From: JADHUC01 sp964623055
GTDB taxonomy: Bacteria; Planctomycetota; Planctomycetia; Pirellulales; Pirellulaceae
NCBI GenBank assembly: GCA_964623055.1
Contig: CAZURK010000045.1
Location: forward strand, 4,093 to 68,092
DNA: 64,000 bases
Direction of reading: 5' to 3'
Positions 1 to 8,453 of this stretch are shown here, one piece after another (position 1 is the first letter of the stretch; the number at the start of each line of letters is the position of its first letter). The notes under the pieces are model-generated. The model did no database searches. It was not told the DNA's origin and worked only from the letters and a program-made list of their open reading frames with translations. The position numbers were made by a program, and so were the translations under genes.

Positions 1-1244
1 TGGTCGTTGAAGGCCATGACGCTGTTGCGGATGGCGATGGGGCCTTGATTCGCCTCGATGAAAATGGCGGCCCGGTCATTCCCCACCCACCAGGCGCCGT
101 CCACCACGATGTCCGTGCAGTCGGTGTCGAACCAGAACCCAAGCGCGTGGTTGCCGATGGAGCGATTGCGCCGAAACATGGCATCGTGAACGACCAGGAA
201 CTTCGTGCCGCCGACCGACCACCCGTCGTATTCACCCCAGTCCCCGCGCCAGTTGTTGTAGGAGTTCTCGGTGTCCTCGAACAGCACGTTGTGCAGCCTG
301 CACCCGGCCAACCCCGTTCCGCCATTGTTGTTCGAGACGACTCGACGCACGGTCAGGTCGCGGCAGGTATTGAAACCGTAGCCGCCGCAATTGTTCCATT
401 CGAACCGGCAGTCTTCGATCAAAATGTTCCTGCTCGCCCCGCTGAACGCGCATGCGCTGCTCATGCCGAAGTAGCTGTTATCGTGACGGATGACCAAGCC
501 GCGAACGACGATGTTGATCTGTCGCTGCGCCACGAACAGGCGATCGCGAACGGGCACTTCCATCAACGCCGTTCGGGCGTCGAGCCCTTTGGGCAGCCAT
601 GCGATGAGCTTCTCTTCGTCTTCGGACACGTAATGCGTACCCTCGCGCAGATCCAACGGCGAGAGCACGAGCTTCAGGAGCCGGCCGTTGCAGTAAAGGG
701 TCTCCCGGCGTAGCAGGATTGGGCGATAGAAGATGCCGCAGCGGATCCACACAGGGTCTTTGACTTGCTCGCGCGGACCCCATTTGTATGGCCAGTGATG
801 CCAGTAGAGGTTCTCGGGGCCCTCGACCTTGTGCCACTCGGTGAAGACGTCAGAGCCGGTTACGACAGCCTTGCCGTCCTCGGTAGCTTCGAAGATGATC
901 GGTGCATCGGACTGGTCTTTGCCGTGTTGGGGCAGGCGCACCGCATCGCGGTAAATGCCCGGAGCGATGAGAATCTTGGTGCCTGATCCCGCGCTGCGGT
1001 TGGCCAGTGCCAATGCGGCCCCGCGGCTGACGGATTTCAGGGGCAACGACTCGGTGCCGGGATTCGTATCGGACGCGCTCGGGTGGTTGACATTGACATG
1101 CAGGACCGCATCGACCTGATCCTCTGCCACGTTCGCGCCGGTGACCTGGGGTCTGTCGGAATTCTGTGCCTGTGCCTGGAGCGTGACGCACACCAGCGTA
1201 GCACAGAAAATGACGGACTTGCGAAGATCTCCCATACCGGACAT
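1..1244 (-). CDS. Secreted right-handed parallel beta-helix protein, C-terminus beyond window
   Basis: The minus-strand frame is open from an ATG at 1244 (alternative in-frame ATG at 1235) to the left edge, so about 414 codons are present and the stop is missing. The start is followed by a signal peptide (SVIFCATLVCVTLQAQA), then a DUF1565-like opening: HPSASDTNPGTESLPLKSV near residue 55, then APGIYRD near 95. From about residue 230 come beta-helix rungs rich in N, G and I, for example NILIEDCRFEWNN, VRRVVSNNNGG and NVLFEDTENSYNN. Family members are usually exported and act on or bind polysaccharide; a lyase or glycosidase activity is possible but no catalytic residues are identified. Similar helix fragments lie at 35.6 and 54.4 kb. 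Confidence is high for the fold, low for substrate. Confidence 0.85.
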   Translation of the reverse strand, partial: MSGMGDLRKSVIFCATLVCVTLQAQAQNSDRPQVTGANVAEDQVDAVLHVNVNHPSASDTNPGTESLPLKSVSRGAALALANRSAGSGTKILIAPGIYRDAVRLPQHGKDQSDAPIIFEATEDGKAVVTGSDVFTEWHKVEGPENLYWHHWPYKWGPREQVKDPVWIRCGIFYRPILLRRETLYCNGRLLKLVLSPLDLREGTHYVSEDEEKLIAWLPKGLDARTALMEVPVRDRLFVAQRQINIVVRGLVIRHDNSYFGMSSACAFSGASRNILIEDCRFEWNNCGGYGFNTCRDLTVRRVVSNNNGGTGLAGCRLHNVLFEDTENSYNNWRGDWGEYDGWSVGGTKFLVVHDAMFRRNRSIGNHALGFWFDTDCTDIVVDGAWWVGNDRAAIFIEANQGPIAIRNSVMAFND

Positions 1245-1291
1245 TTCTATTTTCAGGGTTTGAAGGTTGGGACGACGAGAAAATACACGCC

Positions 1292-1357
1292 GTAGCCGGA
1301 TTCGCAAGAATTCGGGCGATTTGCCGCTTCACCCGAACTCTGGGCGAGTTCGGCTAC
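1292..1357. repeat. Imperfect palindrome A (GTAGCCG type)
   Basis: The left arm begins GTAGCCGGATTCGC and the right arm ends GCGAGTTCGGCTAC; reverse-complemented they agree over most of about 24 positions. It lies between two co-directional minus-strand genes. Its right end overlaps the stop codon of the upstream gene, so the TAG of that gene is part of the palindrome. It could act as a terminator or REP-like element. Confidence 0.7.
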
Positions 1358-2466
1358 CGCAGACTTTCAACTTCTGATTTTCGAATCCTCACCATTTCAG
1401 AAGCCACGACGTTTGACGCAAATGTGCTGACTGCTCCCGTGAGTTTACTGACGCGGTAAATCGCTGCCACATCGGCATGTCCGTGCGCGACCAGTAGCGC
1501 ATCGCCGACGTCGATCACGGGGCGGAGCCCCCACTTGGGCGGCGCGTCCGGGAAGACGCTCTGGGTGAGCTGGACCGAGCTGGGTGGAGCGAGCGGATTG
1601 ACAATGGTGATTCCCCCCGGCGGATTCCCGTTCACCACCGCGATCTCCGTATCGGACAGGGCGACGATCCCGGTGCCGTTCCCGTGTCGGCTGATCCACC
1701 AGTCGATCTTCTGCGTTCGTTGCCCAATCCCTTCGATCTTCGCGGGGTCCAGCAGTTTGGTCAGTCCGACTGGGAGGCCGCCGATTCGGTATGACGTGAT
1801 CTTGCCTTGAGTGCTGAGCCACAACGTGCCCGACGGCGTAATCGTGGCATCCCACAGTCCGAGGTCCAACACCGTGTCGCGCACGCCTTTCGGCAACGGA
1901 CGACCGTCGACCAGCTTCCTGGCCGCTATGACGATCTCCGGTCTGCCGAAAAAATCGCTCAAAGGGATTGGTCGACGAAAGCTCCCCGTGGAGGGATCGA
2001 GAGAGATCACATGCACCCAACGTCCACGGATGCGTCCTGCCGTCTCCGTCTCGACTGTCCATGGGCCGTCCGCGGCCTCTTCCCAAGGGATCGAATAAAG
2101 CACGTACGGGGAGTTGTCCCAATACTGGATCTTGTGGAGTTGTACGTCCTCGCCTTCGGGTGAGGTCACGTATTCCTCGTGTTCGGCTGTCGACGTGTAA
2201 CAGCGCAGCCGGATACCGTCCTCGTCAGCAGCGCCGGCCCAAAGGCGGCCCCGGTCATCGGCCCCGATGTGCCAAGCTGCACCGAACGTGGTGACTTGCG
2301 TTCGGTCTCGGAAGAGTGAGAGGCATTCCTGTGTGAGGACGATGATGTCGCCGTTCGCGAACGGGACATCCGGCCGCTCCGCCGCGGTGGTTCCCTGCAG
2401 CCCGAGGATGGCCGAAAAAACAGCCGCTCGGGCAAGAACTCCGTGTACTGTTTGTCGTGAGCGCAT
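1354..2466 (-). CDS. Exported protein of unknown function
   Basis: This encodes 370 residues from an ATG at 2466; an ATG 15 codons upstream is possible, but the later one directly precedes a signal peptide (VLARAAVFSAILGLQGTTA). I do not recognise the family. The mature part has recurring short strands such as GAAWHIGADDRGRLWAGAADEDG and WDATITPSGTLWLSTQGKI-like blocks with W/G/D spacing, which suggests a beta-propeller, possibly a two-component-regulator-type propeller. It ends in a short charged tail (RIRKSEVESLR), and its stop codon is supplied by palindrome A, so the original C-terminus may have been longer. It is divergent from the blaI operon with 280 bp between the starts. Confidence 0.7.
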   Translation of the reverse strand: MRSRQTVHGVLARAAVFSAILGLQGTTAAERPDVPFANGDIIVLTQECLSLFRDRTQVTTFGAAWHIGADDRGRLWAGAADEDGIRLRCYTSTAEHEEYVTSPEGEDVQLHKIQYWDNSPYVLYSIPWEEAADGPWTVETETAGRIRGRWVHVISLDPSTGSFRRPIPLSDFFGRPEIVIAARKLVDGRPLPKGVRDTVLDLGLWDATITPSGTLWLSTQGKITSYRIGGLPVGLTKLLDPAKIEGIGQRTQKIDWWISRHGNGTGIVALSDTEIAVVNGNPPGGITIVNPLAPPSSVQLTQSVFPDAPPKWGLRPVIDVGDALLVAHGHADVAAIYRVSKLTGAVSTFASNVVASEMVRIRKSEVESLR

Positions 2467-2642
2467 CAGATTTGCCACCGCGCCGAAGCAGGTGTATCCG
2501 TTGTATGGCATCTGCTGAACCTACGCGACAGGCCCCTTCGTGTCAAAACTCTGCTCGGTTTTCCATCTATTTTGCGTGGTCATGACACGAGCCGAACTGC
2601 GTTCCTCGTCGCACTTCGCGCGTGCCCATTTCCGCCTACGCG

Positions 2643-2660
2643 TTCTTGCGGCCGCAAGAA
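2643..2660. promoter_or_regulatory. Perfect 18-bp palindrome upstream of blaI promoter
   Basis: TTCTTGCGGCCGCAAGAA is a perfect 9+9 inverted repeat, 24 bp upstream of the -35 box of the blaI promoter and in the divergent region. It could be a regulator site for either gene. Nothing else in the window identifies its binding protein. Confidence 0.45.
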
Positions 2661-2684
2661 TTGCCAGAATCTCTGAGATAGCCC

Positions 2685-2713
2685 TTGACATGTGAGACGC
2701 TACGTCTTAGACT
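2685..2713 (+). promoter_or_regulatory. Sigma-70 type promoter of the blaI-blaR1 operon
   Basis: TTGACA (2685-2690) is followed after 17 bp by TAGACT (2708-2713). The expected transcription start near 2720 leaves a leader of about 27 nt before the blaI ATG. The spacer and the start region are covered by two palindromes, so the promoter should be repressed when they are occupied. Confidence 0.75.
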
Positions 2714-2734
2714 GCAATAAGACGAAACGTCTTA
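2693..2734. promoter_or_regulatory. Pair of BlaI-type operators
   Basis: Two 17-bp inverted repeats share the half-site CGTCTTA: TGAGACG-CTA-CGTCTTA at 2693-2709 (one mismatch between arms) and TAAGACG-AAA-CGTCTTA at 2718-2734 (perfect 7+7). Their centres are 25 bp apart. The first covers the promoter spacer and the start of the -10 box; the second covers the start site and runs to the AGGAG ribosome site (2734-2738). This is the arrangement expected for autorepression by BlaI, a dimeric winged-helix repressor. Confidence 0.75.
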
Positions 2735-2746
2735 GGAGTGCCGATT

Positions 2747-3145
2747 ATGCCACGCAAACGACAGGACGTTACCGACGCCGAATTGGCCGTCCTTCAACTG
2801 CTTTGGGACCGCGAGCGGGCGACGGCTCGGCAACTGACCGACGTGCTCTATCCCGGTGGCTCGTTTTCCGATTATGCCACCGTCAAGAAGCTCCTCGCCC
2901 GGTTGGAGAAGAAGGGGCACGTGAGCCGCAACGCGCGTGACCGCGCTCACGTATTCGAAGCGAAAACCAGCCGCGACGACCTGTTGACGCAACGGCTGGG
3001 GGCAATGGCGGACGAACTCTGCAGCGGCTCGCGCACGCCGTTGCTCACGAGTCTCCTGAAGGCCATGCCGCTGAACGAACAAGAACTTCAAGAGCTTCAT
3101 GAGTATCTCGATCAACTGACCCGATCCCGAGAAGAGCGGCGCTAG
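2747..3145 (+). CDS. blaI: BlaI/MecI/CopY family transcriptional repressor
   Basis: This 132-residue protein starts at the ATG at 2747, eight bases after AGGAG; an in-frame GTG at 2738 sits on the ribosome site and is less likely. The N-terminal winged helix is plain (VTDAELAVLQLLWDRERATARQL near residues 8-28; DYATVKKLLARLEKKGHVSR near 42-60), followed by a C-terminal dimerisation helix bundle. Known members bind palindromic operators as dimers and are inactivated by proteolysis triggered by their BlaR1/MecR1 partner. The next gene is that partner, 14 bp downstream. In planctomycetes such pairs are numerous and not confined to beta-lactam resistance, and no beta-lactamase is nearby. Confidence 0.92.
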   Translation: MPRKRQDVTDAELAVLQLLWDRERATARQLTDVLYPGGSFSDYATVKKLLARLEKKGHVSRNARDRAHVFEAKTSRDDLLTQRLGAMADELCSGSRTPLLTSLLKAMPLNEQELQELHEYLDQLTRSREERR

Positions 3146-3159
3146 AAGGAGCATGACTC

Positions 3160-5547
3160 GTGGACATCATCCTACACAGCGTAGTGCACAACGCACTCAT
3201 GGCGGCGGTCCTGGCGGTTGTCGTCGCCGGTGCGGCCATGTTTCTCCGGCGTCCCGCGCTAATCCACGCTCTTTGGCTAGTGGTCCTGTTGAAGCTGATC
3301 ACCCCTCCTTTGCTTGAGGTGCCCATATCGGGATACGCAGGCTCTCTCGCCAGTGACGGCCAGCATCGCCTGGAAGAGACCGGCGAGGTCACGCTCGCCG
3401 AAACCTCTCCAGCCACAACCGTCCCGCGGTCATCCGTGTTACCGGGTTCAGCGTCTCCGCCCGCAGCCGATCCACATCTACCCGGCACCGACCTGCCGGC
3501 CCTTGCTGTAGGCTTCGGCTGGCTCCGCAATCTCTGGAACATCGGCGCGTTCCGCATCAGGGAAGTCTGTTTCGGCATCGCAGTTGTCGGCTCGATCCTG
3601 TGGTTCATCGGGGCGGGCATCCGCATCCGTCGTTTCCGGCGGCTGCTGTCCAGCGCCTGTCCGGCATCCGGGGAGCTCGTTGCCCAAGTGCAGAGGTGCG
3701 CCGTTCGTCTCGGCGTGGCAAGGTGCCCTCACGTCCTCGTGCTTCCCGTCGCAGTATCTCCCCTGGTCTGCGGTATTGGACGGCGAGCTCGATTGGTACT
3801 GCCTCAGGACCTTCTGGATGAACTCGACCCGGCGCAGTTGGCGACAGTTGTGACCCACGAGCTGGCCCACCTGCGCCGAGGTGACCAATGGATACGGCTC
3901 CTGGAGTTGGTGGTGACGGGACTTTATTGGTGGCATCCTGTGGTCTGGTGGGCCCGACGAGAATTGCAGCGCACCGAAGAGGAAGCGTGCGATGCCTGGG
4001 TCGTGTGGGCCTCGCCCGAGGCTGCCCCGACGTATGCCAACGCACTGCTGCGAACGATGGATTTTCTGTCAAAGACGCGGGGGCTTCTTTCCCCGTTAGC
4101 TAGTGGGATGGGACAAGTGACTTTCTTTAAGAGGAGACTCGCCATGATTATGAGCGAAGAAATCGTTCCCCAAGTTCTCTCGGGCCGCGGCCGCCTTGCC
4201 TTTTTCGCCCTGGCTGCGGTGTTTCTGCCTTTCACTCTAGTCTGGGCCGGTGCCAAGGACGTGCCGAGCTTGGAAGAGATCACGGCAGGCTTGCAGCAAA
4301 GACACGACAAGATCCAGAGTTTCTACGTCGAGACCGTGGGCGAAACGTCGAGTCCCTTCGGAAGCGACGAGCTTGCCCGACTGCCGGGCAACCCCAAGTT
4401 CTATCGCTCCCTCCCCGGTCGCAAGATCGAATATCACTACGCCGCCAAAGGAGAGAAGCGGTACTCGCGCAAGAAGCGAATTGAAGCCGGAAGCTCTCGG
4501 GACGAGATACGGGCTTATGACGGCACGGCCGTTTGGATCCGAAACGATACGAAGACCGTGCATCCGAATGGCAAGGTCGAGAAGGACGGGTCGACGGTCG
4601 GGATGCTGCCTCTTGCTGGCCATATGCGCTTTGTCTATCCAACGGAATGGTTTGCGATGAACGTTGGCGTAGCGATCGCCGGACCGGACCTCGCCGCCGA
4701 GCACCCGTGGCAAGACATGTTCTACTATGACCCGCCGAACATGCCGAACCCGCGGGAGCACTGGACGTTCACAGTGTCGGACGAGATCGAGGAAGTCGAC
4801 GGGGCAAAATGCGCGGTCCTCAGCGGCACGATCGAACTCACACCCATGCCCGACAACAACAGAAAACGCCACATCCGCCACGTCAAGTTCTGGCTCGACA
4901 TCGAGCGAGGGTTGGCTTTGCGTAAGTGGGAGCAGACCTTCTCGCCCGGGAAGAAACAGTTGTGTCGCGTGGTGAACTCCAGTTTTGCAGAGGCGAAACC
5001 GGGTCTCTGGCTTCCGCAGGCCACCGAACTCCAGATCATCGCGCCGACCCAGAACGAGGCTGTTCCCGAGCAGTTGCGCGGCAAGCTAATCCTGTCGAAC
5101 CGCATCAAGGTGACCAAGTGCCTGGTCGGCGAAGTATCCGATGACGTGTTCGATCCCTACAAAACGGGCGATCGGGTCCATGACCTTCGCGCCTCCGGTC
5201 GCCCGCAGCAGCCGTCGAAGCCAGGTTACGACAAAGAGAGCTTTGTGCGACTCGGCAAACGAATCGGGATCGGCGCCAACTCGGATAAACCAGATGTCCG
5301 AGTTCTCGAAGTTCGGGTCCGTGCCGGCAGCCCGGCCGAGAAAGCCGGTATCCGCACTGGCGACCGGATTACTGCGATCAACAGCCGCACGGTCAAGCAG
5401 TTCCAGGACATCGTGACTCTCTTGCCCCAATTGCCGCTGGACAAAGGAGTACGGCTGACGCTTCTGCGCGAAGGAAAGCAAACGGAGGCGGAACTGCCGG
5501 GAGACCTGTTCCGAGACTTCTCTCCTGCTTCGGGTCAAAGACGCTAG
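3160..5547 (+). CDS. BlaR1-like M56 membrane metalloprotease with LolA-like and PDZ parts
   Basis: This 795-residue protein starts at GTG 3160, eight bases after AGGAG; the ATG at 3153 is out of frame. The N-terminal third has membrane segments (near residues 10-30, 35-55 and 138-156) and the M56 zinc site HELAH (233-237) with the third ligand expected in EEEACD (273-278). A further hydrophobic segment lies near 342-366. Where BlaR1 has a penicillin-binding sensor, this protein instead has a region starting SLEEITAGLQQRHDKIQSFY, typical of LolA-like lipoprotein-carrier folds, and a C-terminal PDZ domain (about 697-785, with GSPAEKAGIRTGDRITAIN). I infer that it senses an envelope signal and cleaves or triggers cleavage of BlaI. 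The ligand is unknown. Confidence 0.85.
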   Translation: MDIILHSVVHNALMAAVLAVVVAGAAMFLRRPALIHALWLVVLLKLITPPLLEVPISGYAGSLASDGQHRLEETGEVTLAETSPATTVPRSSVLPGSASPPAADPHLPGTDLPALAVGFGWLRNLWNIGAFRIREVCFGIAVVGSILWFIGAGIRIRRFRRLLSSACPASGELVAQVQRCAVRLGVARCPHVLVLPVAVSPLVCGIGRRARLVLPQDLLDELDPAQLATVVTHELAHLRRGDQWIRLLELVVTGLYWWHPVVWWARRELQRTEEEACDAWVVWASPEAAPTYANALLRTMDFLSKTRGLLSPLASGMGQVTFFKRRLAMIMSEEIVPQVLSGRGRLAFFALAAVFLPFTLVWAGAKDVPSLEEITAGLQQRHDKIQSFYVETVGETSSPFGSDELARLPGNPKFYRSLPGRKIEYHYAAKGEKRYSRKKRIEAGSSRDEIRAYDGTAVWIRNDTKTVHPNGKVEKDGSTVGMLPLAGHMRFVYPTEWFAMNVGVAIAGPDLAAEHPWQDMFYYDPPNMPNPREHWTFTVSDEIEEVDGAKCAVLSGTIELTPMPDNNRKRHIRHVKFWLDIERGLALRKWEQTFSPGKKQLCRVVNSSFAEAKPGLWLPQATELQIIAPTQNEAVPEQLRGKLILSNRIKVTKCLVGEVSDDVFDPYKTGDRVHDLRASGRPQQPSKPGYDKESFVRLGKRIGIGANSDKPDVRVLEVRVRAGSPAEKAGIRTGDRITAINSRTVKQFQDIVTLLPQLPLDKGVRLTLLREGKQTEAELPGDLFRDFSPASGQRR

Positions 5548-5583
5548 CTGGACAGCGCCACTATGGCGCGAAGTTCGCGAATT

Positions 5584-5650
5584 CACTAGCCCGACGCGCC
5601 AGCGAGGGATTTGCCACAACGTGTTCCCTCGCTGGCGCGTCGGGCTGGTG
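5584..5650. terminator. Long palindrome B between convergent genes, likely bidirectional terminator
   Basis: A perfect 22-bp stem (5588-5609 with 5625-5646, starting AGCCCGACGCGCC) closes a 15-nt loop; with one G-T pair the stem extends to 26 bp. It lies between the stop codons of two convergent genes (5547 and 5694), where a shared terminator is expected. There is no clear U-tract. The sequence type resembles dispersed REP-like elements of planctomycetes. Confidence 0.75.
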
Positions 5651-5693
5651 TGGGTCTTCAATCAGAGCCGAGTTGGCCCAGGATAGCCCGCGC

Positions 5694-7112
5694 CTACTGC
5701 ACCGTGATCTTCAACTCGCTGTGATAGATGAGTCCCCAGTCTCGGTGGCGCTGGTAGCTGCGCAGGGCATCCAGCAGGCTGGGCTTGGTGGTTCTGGTCA
5801 GGGTGTTGCCGTTGAGGTGGATGGTGATGGGTTTGGAGAAGTCGACCATCTGTGGATGCAGCCAGAGTGAGAAGTCTTTGACATTCTTGGTAGTGATTTC
5901 GAATACGTTGTTGCCCCTGTTGATCCCTTCGACCTGTGCAGAATCGACTTTGACCTTGACGGACTTGAAACCCTGCTTGAGGAAGCTCTCCCGATCTTCG
6001 TTCCAGCTTGGCCCGGGGTCCGTGCGGAGGATTCTGTCGAAGAGGATGTGCCCCTCGGTAGTCTCACCGATAGTAATCCATTTGTTGTGTTTCAGCAGCG
6101 GCATGTCGCGGCCACCGTGCCAGCCACGTTTGGTCATGGCAACGATTCGTGTTGAAAACGGATCGCGTTGGACAGTCTTCATCATCTTGACGAATTCCTC
6201 GATGCCTTTGGCTGCATACTTGGTGCTGTGACCATGCGGATGTTCGCAGTAGAGGTGCTTGACGCTGGCCTCTTCGAGCAGCTTGTGTGCGGTCCTCGCA
6301 AAGTAGACATCCGTGAATCGGGGACGGGCAGTGTGACCTGGCGTTCCTGGGGCGACGGCGTCTGCAGCCCCGTGACTGATCACGAGCGGCGTTCCTGCCA
6401 TGCACGACCAGTTGGCCGTGCTCCAGCAACCGGCGGAAATGAAGCCGCCGGCAATGCGGTCCGACAGACGTTGACAAAGATGATAAGCGCCCATCCCGCC
6501 CATGGATTGACCACCGAGGAAGACGCGGTCGACATCGATGTTGAAGCGATAGCGACATTCGCGGATCACATCAACGACGTGCTCTTCGGCCTCGACGGTG
6601 CACCAACGGGCGCTGGTTTTGGCAACCAGAGCCGAGGGAGAAACGGTGATAACCGGAATGTCTTCAATGTAGGGACGTAGACCGTAGCTGTATTTGTACT
6701 GTTCCGCCGACGCGGTTACGACGTGGGCATATTCGCGTTTGGAGCCTTCGCCACCGCCGTGCAGGAAGATCATCAGAGCGAAAGGCCTGCCGGGGTCATG
6801 GCTCTTTGGGATATAGAAATACAGCAGGTCGTCTTTGTATTTCTCCTTCAAATCCGGATGCGCAAAACTCTGCGCGTCGAGCTTTCCGGAGATCTCGTCC
6901 CAGTTGGTGGGTTCTTTGCTGCGCAAGGCTGTGATGACCGGGTCGATCTGCCCCTTGTATTTGCCGAGCGCTTCGCCAAGCTGAGGGTCGCAGGGATTTG
7001 CCAAATATGCCTCGGCTTGCCGTATGATCTCCGTTTCATCTGCGTGCAGGGAGCAGGGGGCAGAAATGATGACAATGAACGCCGTCAACTGAAACCGGTT
7101 TTTCACACCCAT
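5694..7112 (-). CDS. Secreted alpha/beta-hydrolase, esterase or depolymerase type
   Basis: This 472-residue protein has a signal peptide (QLTAFIVIISAPCSLHA). The oxyanion region is MIFLHGGGEGS (near residue 115) and the nucleophile elbow is GGQSMGGMGAYH (near 205); an acid in HGAADAVAP and a histidine in EHPHGHSTK complete a plausible triad. This order fits the PHB-depolymerase/feruloyl-esterase-like group. A beta-rich C-terminal part (about 330-472, with LLKHNKWITIGETTEGHI) is of a type often seen after such domains in planctomycetes. It likely de-esterifies polysaccharide or a small ester outside the cytoplasm. It is convergent with the BlaR1 gene and divergent from the DUF6807 gene. Confidence 0.8.
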   Translation of the reverse strand: MGVKNRFQLTAFIVIISAPCSLHADETEIIRQAEAYLANPCDPQLGEALGKYKGQIDPVITALRSKEPTNWDEISGKLDAQSFAHPDLKEKYKDDLLYFYIPKSHDPGRPFALMIFLHGGGEGSKREYAHVVTASAEQYKYSYGLRPYIEDIPVITVSPSALVAKTSARWCTVEAEEHVVDVIRECRYRFNIDVDRVFLGGQSMGGMGAYHLCQRLSDRIAGGFISAGCWSTANWSCMAGTPLVISHGAADAVAPGTPGHTARPRFTDVYFARTAHKLLEEASVKHLYCEHPHGHSTKYAAKGIEEFVKMMKTVQRDPFSTRIVAMTKRGWHGGRDMPLLKHNKWITIGETTEGHILFDRILRTDPGPSWNEDRESFLKQGFKSVKVKVDSAQVEGINRGNNVFEITTKNVKDFSLWLHPQMVDFSKPITIHLNGNTLTRTTKPSLLDALRSYQRHRDWGLIYHSELKITVQ

Positions 7113-7176
7113 TCCTTGTGAATAGTTCGACGAAATCAGGGGCTAGTACCTATCGTTCTATGGCGTGGGCGGTTGT

Positions 7177-7225
7177 TGGAGTCCAGGCTTCAGCCTGTCT
7201 TTCGCAGCCTAAAGGCTGTACTCCA
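7177..7225. repeat. Imperfect palindrome C (TGGAGTCCAGGCTTCAGCC type)
   Basis: The left arm (7177-7197) begins TGGAGTCCAGGCTTC and the right arm (7205-7225) ends GGCTGTACTCCA; after reverse complement about 16 of 21 positions agree. It sits in the 298-bp divergent region between the esterase (start 7112) and the DUF6807 gene (start 7411). The rest of that region shows no confident promoter. Confidence 0.65.
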
Positions 7226-7410
7226 GCGGACATTTCAAACCGGCCGCGGTATGGAGACGTGCGACTTGGATCTTCAAGGAAGGCCACTTGAAACAGACAA
7301 ACTTGCAGACAAACTGCAGAATTGTGGTTATGATGCCGCGAACGGTAAATCGTAGCCGCGTTGGATTCGTGAATGTTCGTCCGGCTCGTTGCCACTTCCG
7401 GAGCTTTGCC

Positions 7411-8439
7411 ATGCAGGTTCCTCTTGGGTCTTCTGCAAGTGCGATATTGTACGAAGACCGAACGATTCGTATCAAGTTGTCGCTGATCGTTTGGCTTGCG
7501 GGTGCCTGTCTGGCGAACGTCGCGGCGGCTCAGTCGTTGAAGGTCACCGAGACGGACAACGTGATCACAGTCAAACACGGCGGAACGGCAGTAGTCACTT
7601 ACAACAAGACGTCGCCGCCTGCCCCTCGAGGAATCGACTCGGTTTACGAGCGCAGTGGCTGCTTGCATCCGGTCAATTCTCCGCAGGCCCGCACTGTCAC
7701 GGAGATGTTCCCGCCAGACCACCCGCATCAACACGGAGTCTTTTCTGCGTGGGTGAAAACGACGTACGATGGCCAGCCCGTTGATTTCTGGAATCTAGCA
7801 GGAGGCCAAGGACGAGTGCTTCACGAGCGAGTCGTCTCTACATTCCAGCATGCTACTGCTGGATTCGAAGTTGATTTGATTCACCGCGCGGAGACAACAC
7901 CACCGGTGGATATCTTGCGTGAACGATGGAAGATCACCGTTTACCCAACGGATGGAACGTACCACGTCTTTGATCTGGAAACCACTCAGACGGCCGTTGC
8001 GGACAAGCCGTTGACCGTCAGCAAGCACCACTATGGCGGCATCGCTCTGCGAGGCCTGACGCGATGGTTGACCGCCAAGGATGGAGGCGCTCGGAAGCAG
8101 CCTGACTTGGCCCGTGAGCCGAGCGGATTCCTGAACAATCTTGGCTCCACACGCGTCGAAGGAAATCACCAACACGCGAAGTGGGTGGCGCTGTGGGGGA
8201 ACATCGACAGCAAACCTGTCAGCATTGCCGTGCTGTGCCACGCCGAGAGCTTTCGAGCGCCACAGGCCGCGCGGCTCCATCCAACGAAGCCCTACTTCTG
8301 CTTCTCGCCATGTGTTGACGGCACCTTCACCATCGATCATGACCATCCCTTCAGAGCCAGGTACCGCTATCTGGTGACGGATGCGAAACCCGACGCCGCA
8401 TGGATCGATGGGCAATGGGATGCGTGGTGTGGCAAGTGA
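7411..8439 (+). CDS. DUF6807 (PmoA-like) secreted protein
   Basis: The frame is open from 7288, but I choose the ATG at 7411 (342 residues) because it stands just before a signal-like segment (IKLSLIVWLAGACLANVAAAQ); a TTG at 7447 is also possible. Typical family features follow: RGIDSVYERSGCLHPVNSP, FPPDHPHQHGVFSAW (histidine-rich site near residue 115), WNLAGGQGRVLHE, and a late VSIAVLCHAESFRAPQ block. The family is common in planctomycetes and often named PmoA-like, but it is unrelated to methane monooxygenase activity in any demonstrated way; a role in binding or cutting carbohydrate is only inferred. It converges on the DUF4038 gene 14 bp downstream. Confidence 0.82.
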   Translation: MQVPLGSSASAILYEDRTIRIKLSLIVWLAGACLANVAAAQSLKVTETDNVITVKHGGTAVVTYNKTSPPAPRGIDSVYERSGCLHPVNSPQARTVTEMFPPDHPHQHGVFSAWVKTTYDGQPVDFWNLAGGQGRVLHERVVSTFQHATAGFEVDLIHRAETTPPVDILRERWKITVYPTDGTYHVFDLETTQTAVADKPLTVSKHHYGGIALRGLTRWLTAKDGGARKQPDLAREPSGFLNNLGSTRVEGNHQHAKWVALWGNIDSKPVSIAVLCHAESFRAPQAARLHPTKPYFCFSPCVDGTFTIDHDHPFRARYRYLVTDAKPDAAWIDGQWDAWCGK

Positions 8440-8453
8440 GGCGACACGCACAA

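Noticed and set aside
45..713. Plus-strand open frame of 222 codons
   Set aside because: It is antisense to the beta-helix gene, which has signal peptide, family motifs and a continuous frame to the window edge.
3153..3160. ATG at 3153 as start of the M56 gene
   Set aside because: It is out of frame with the membrane segments and zinc motif; the GTG at 3160 fits the ribosome site.
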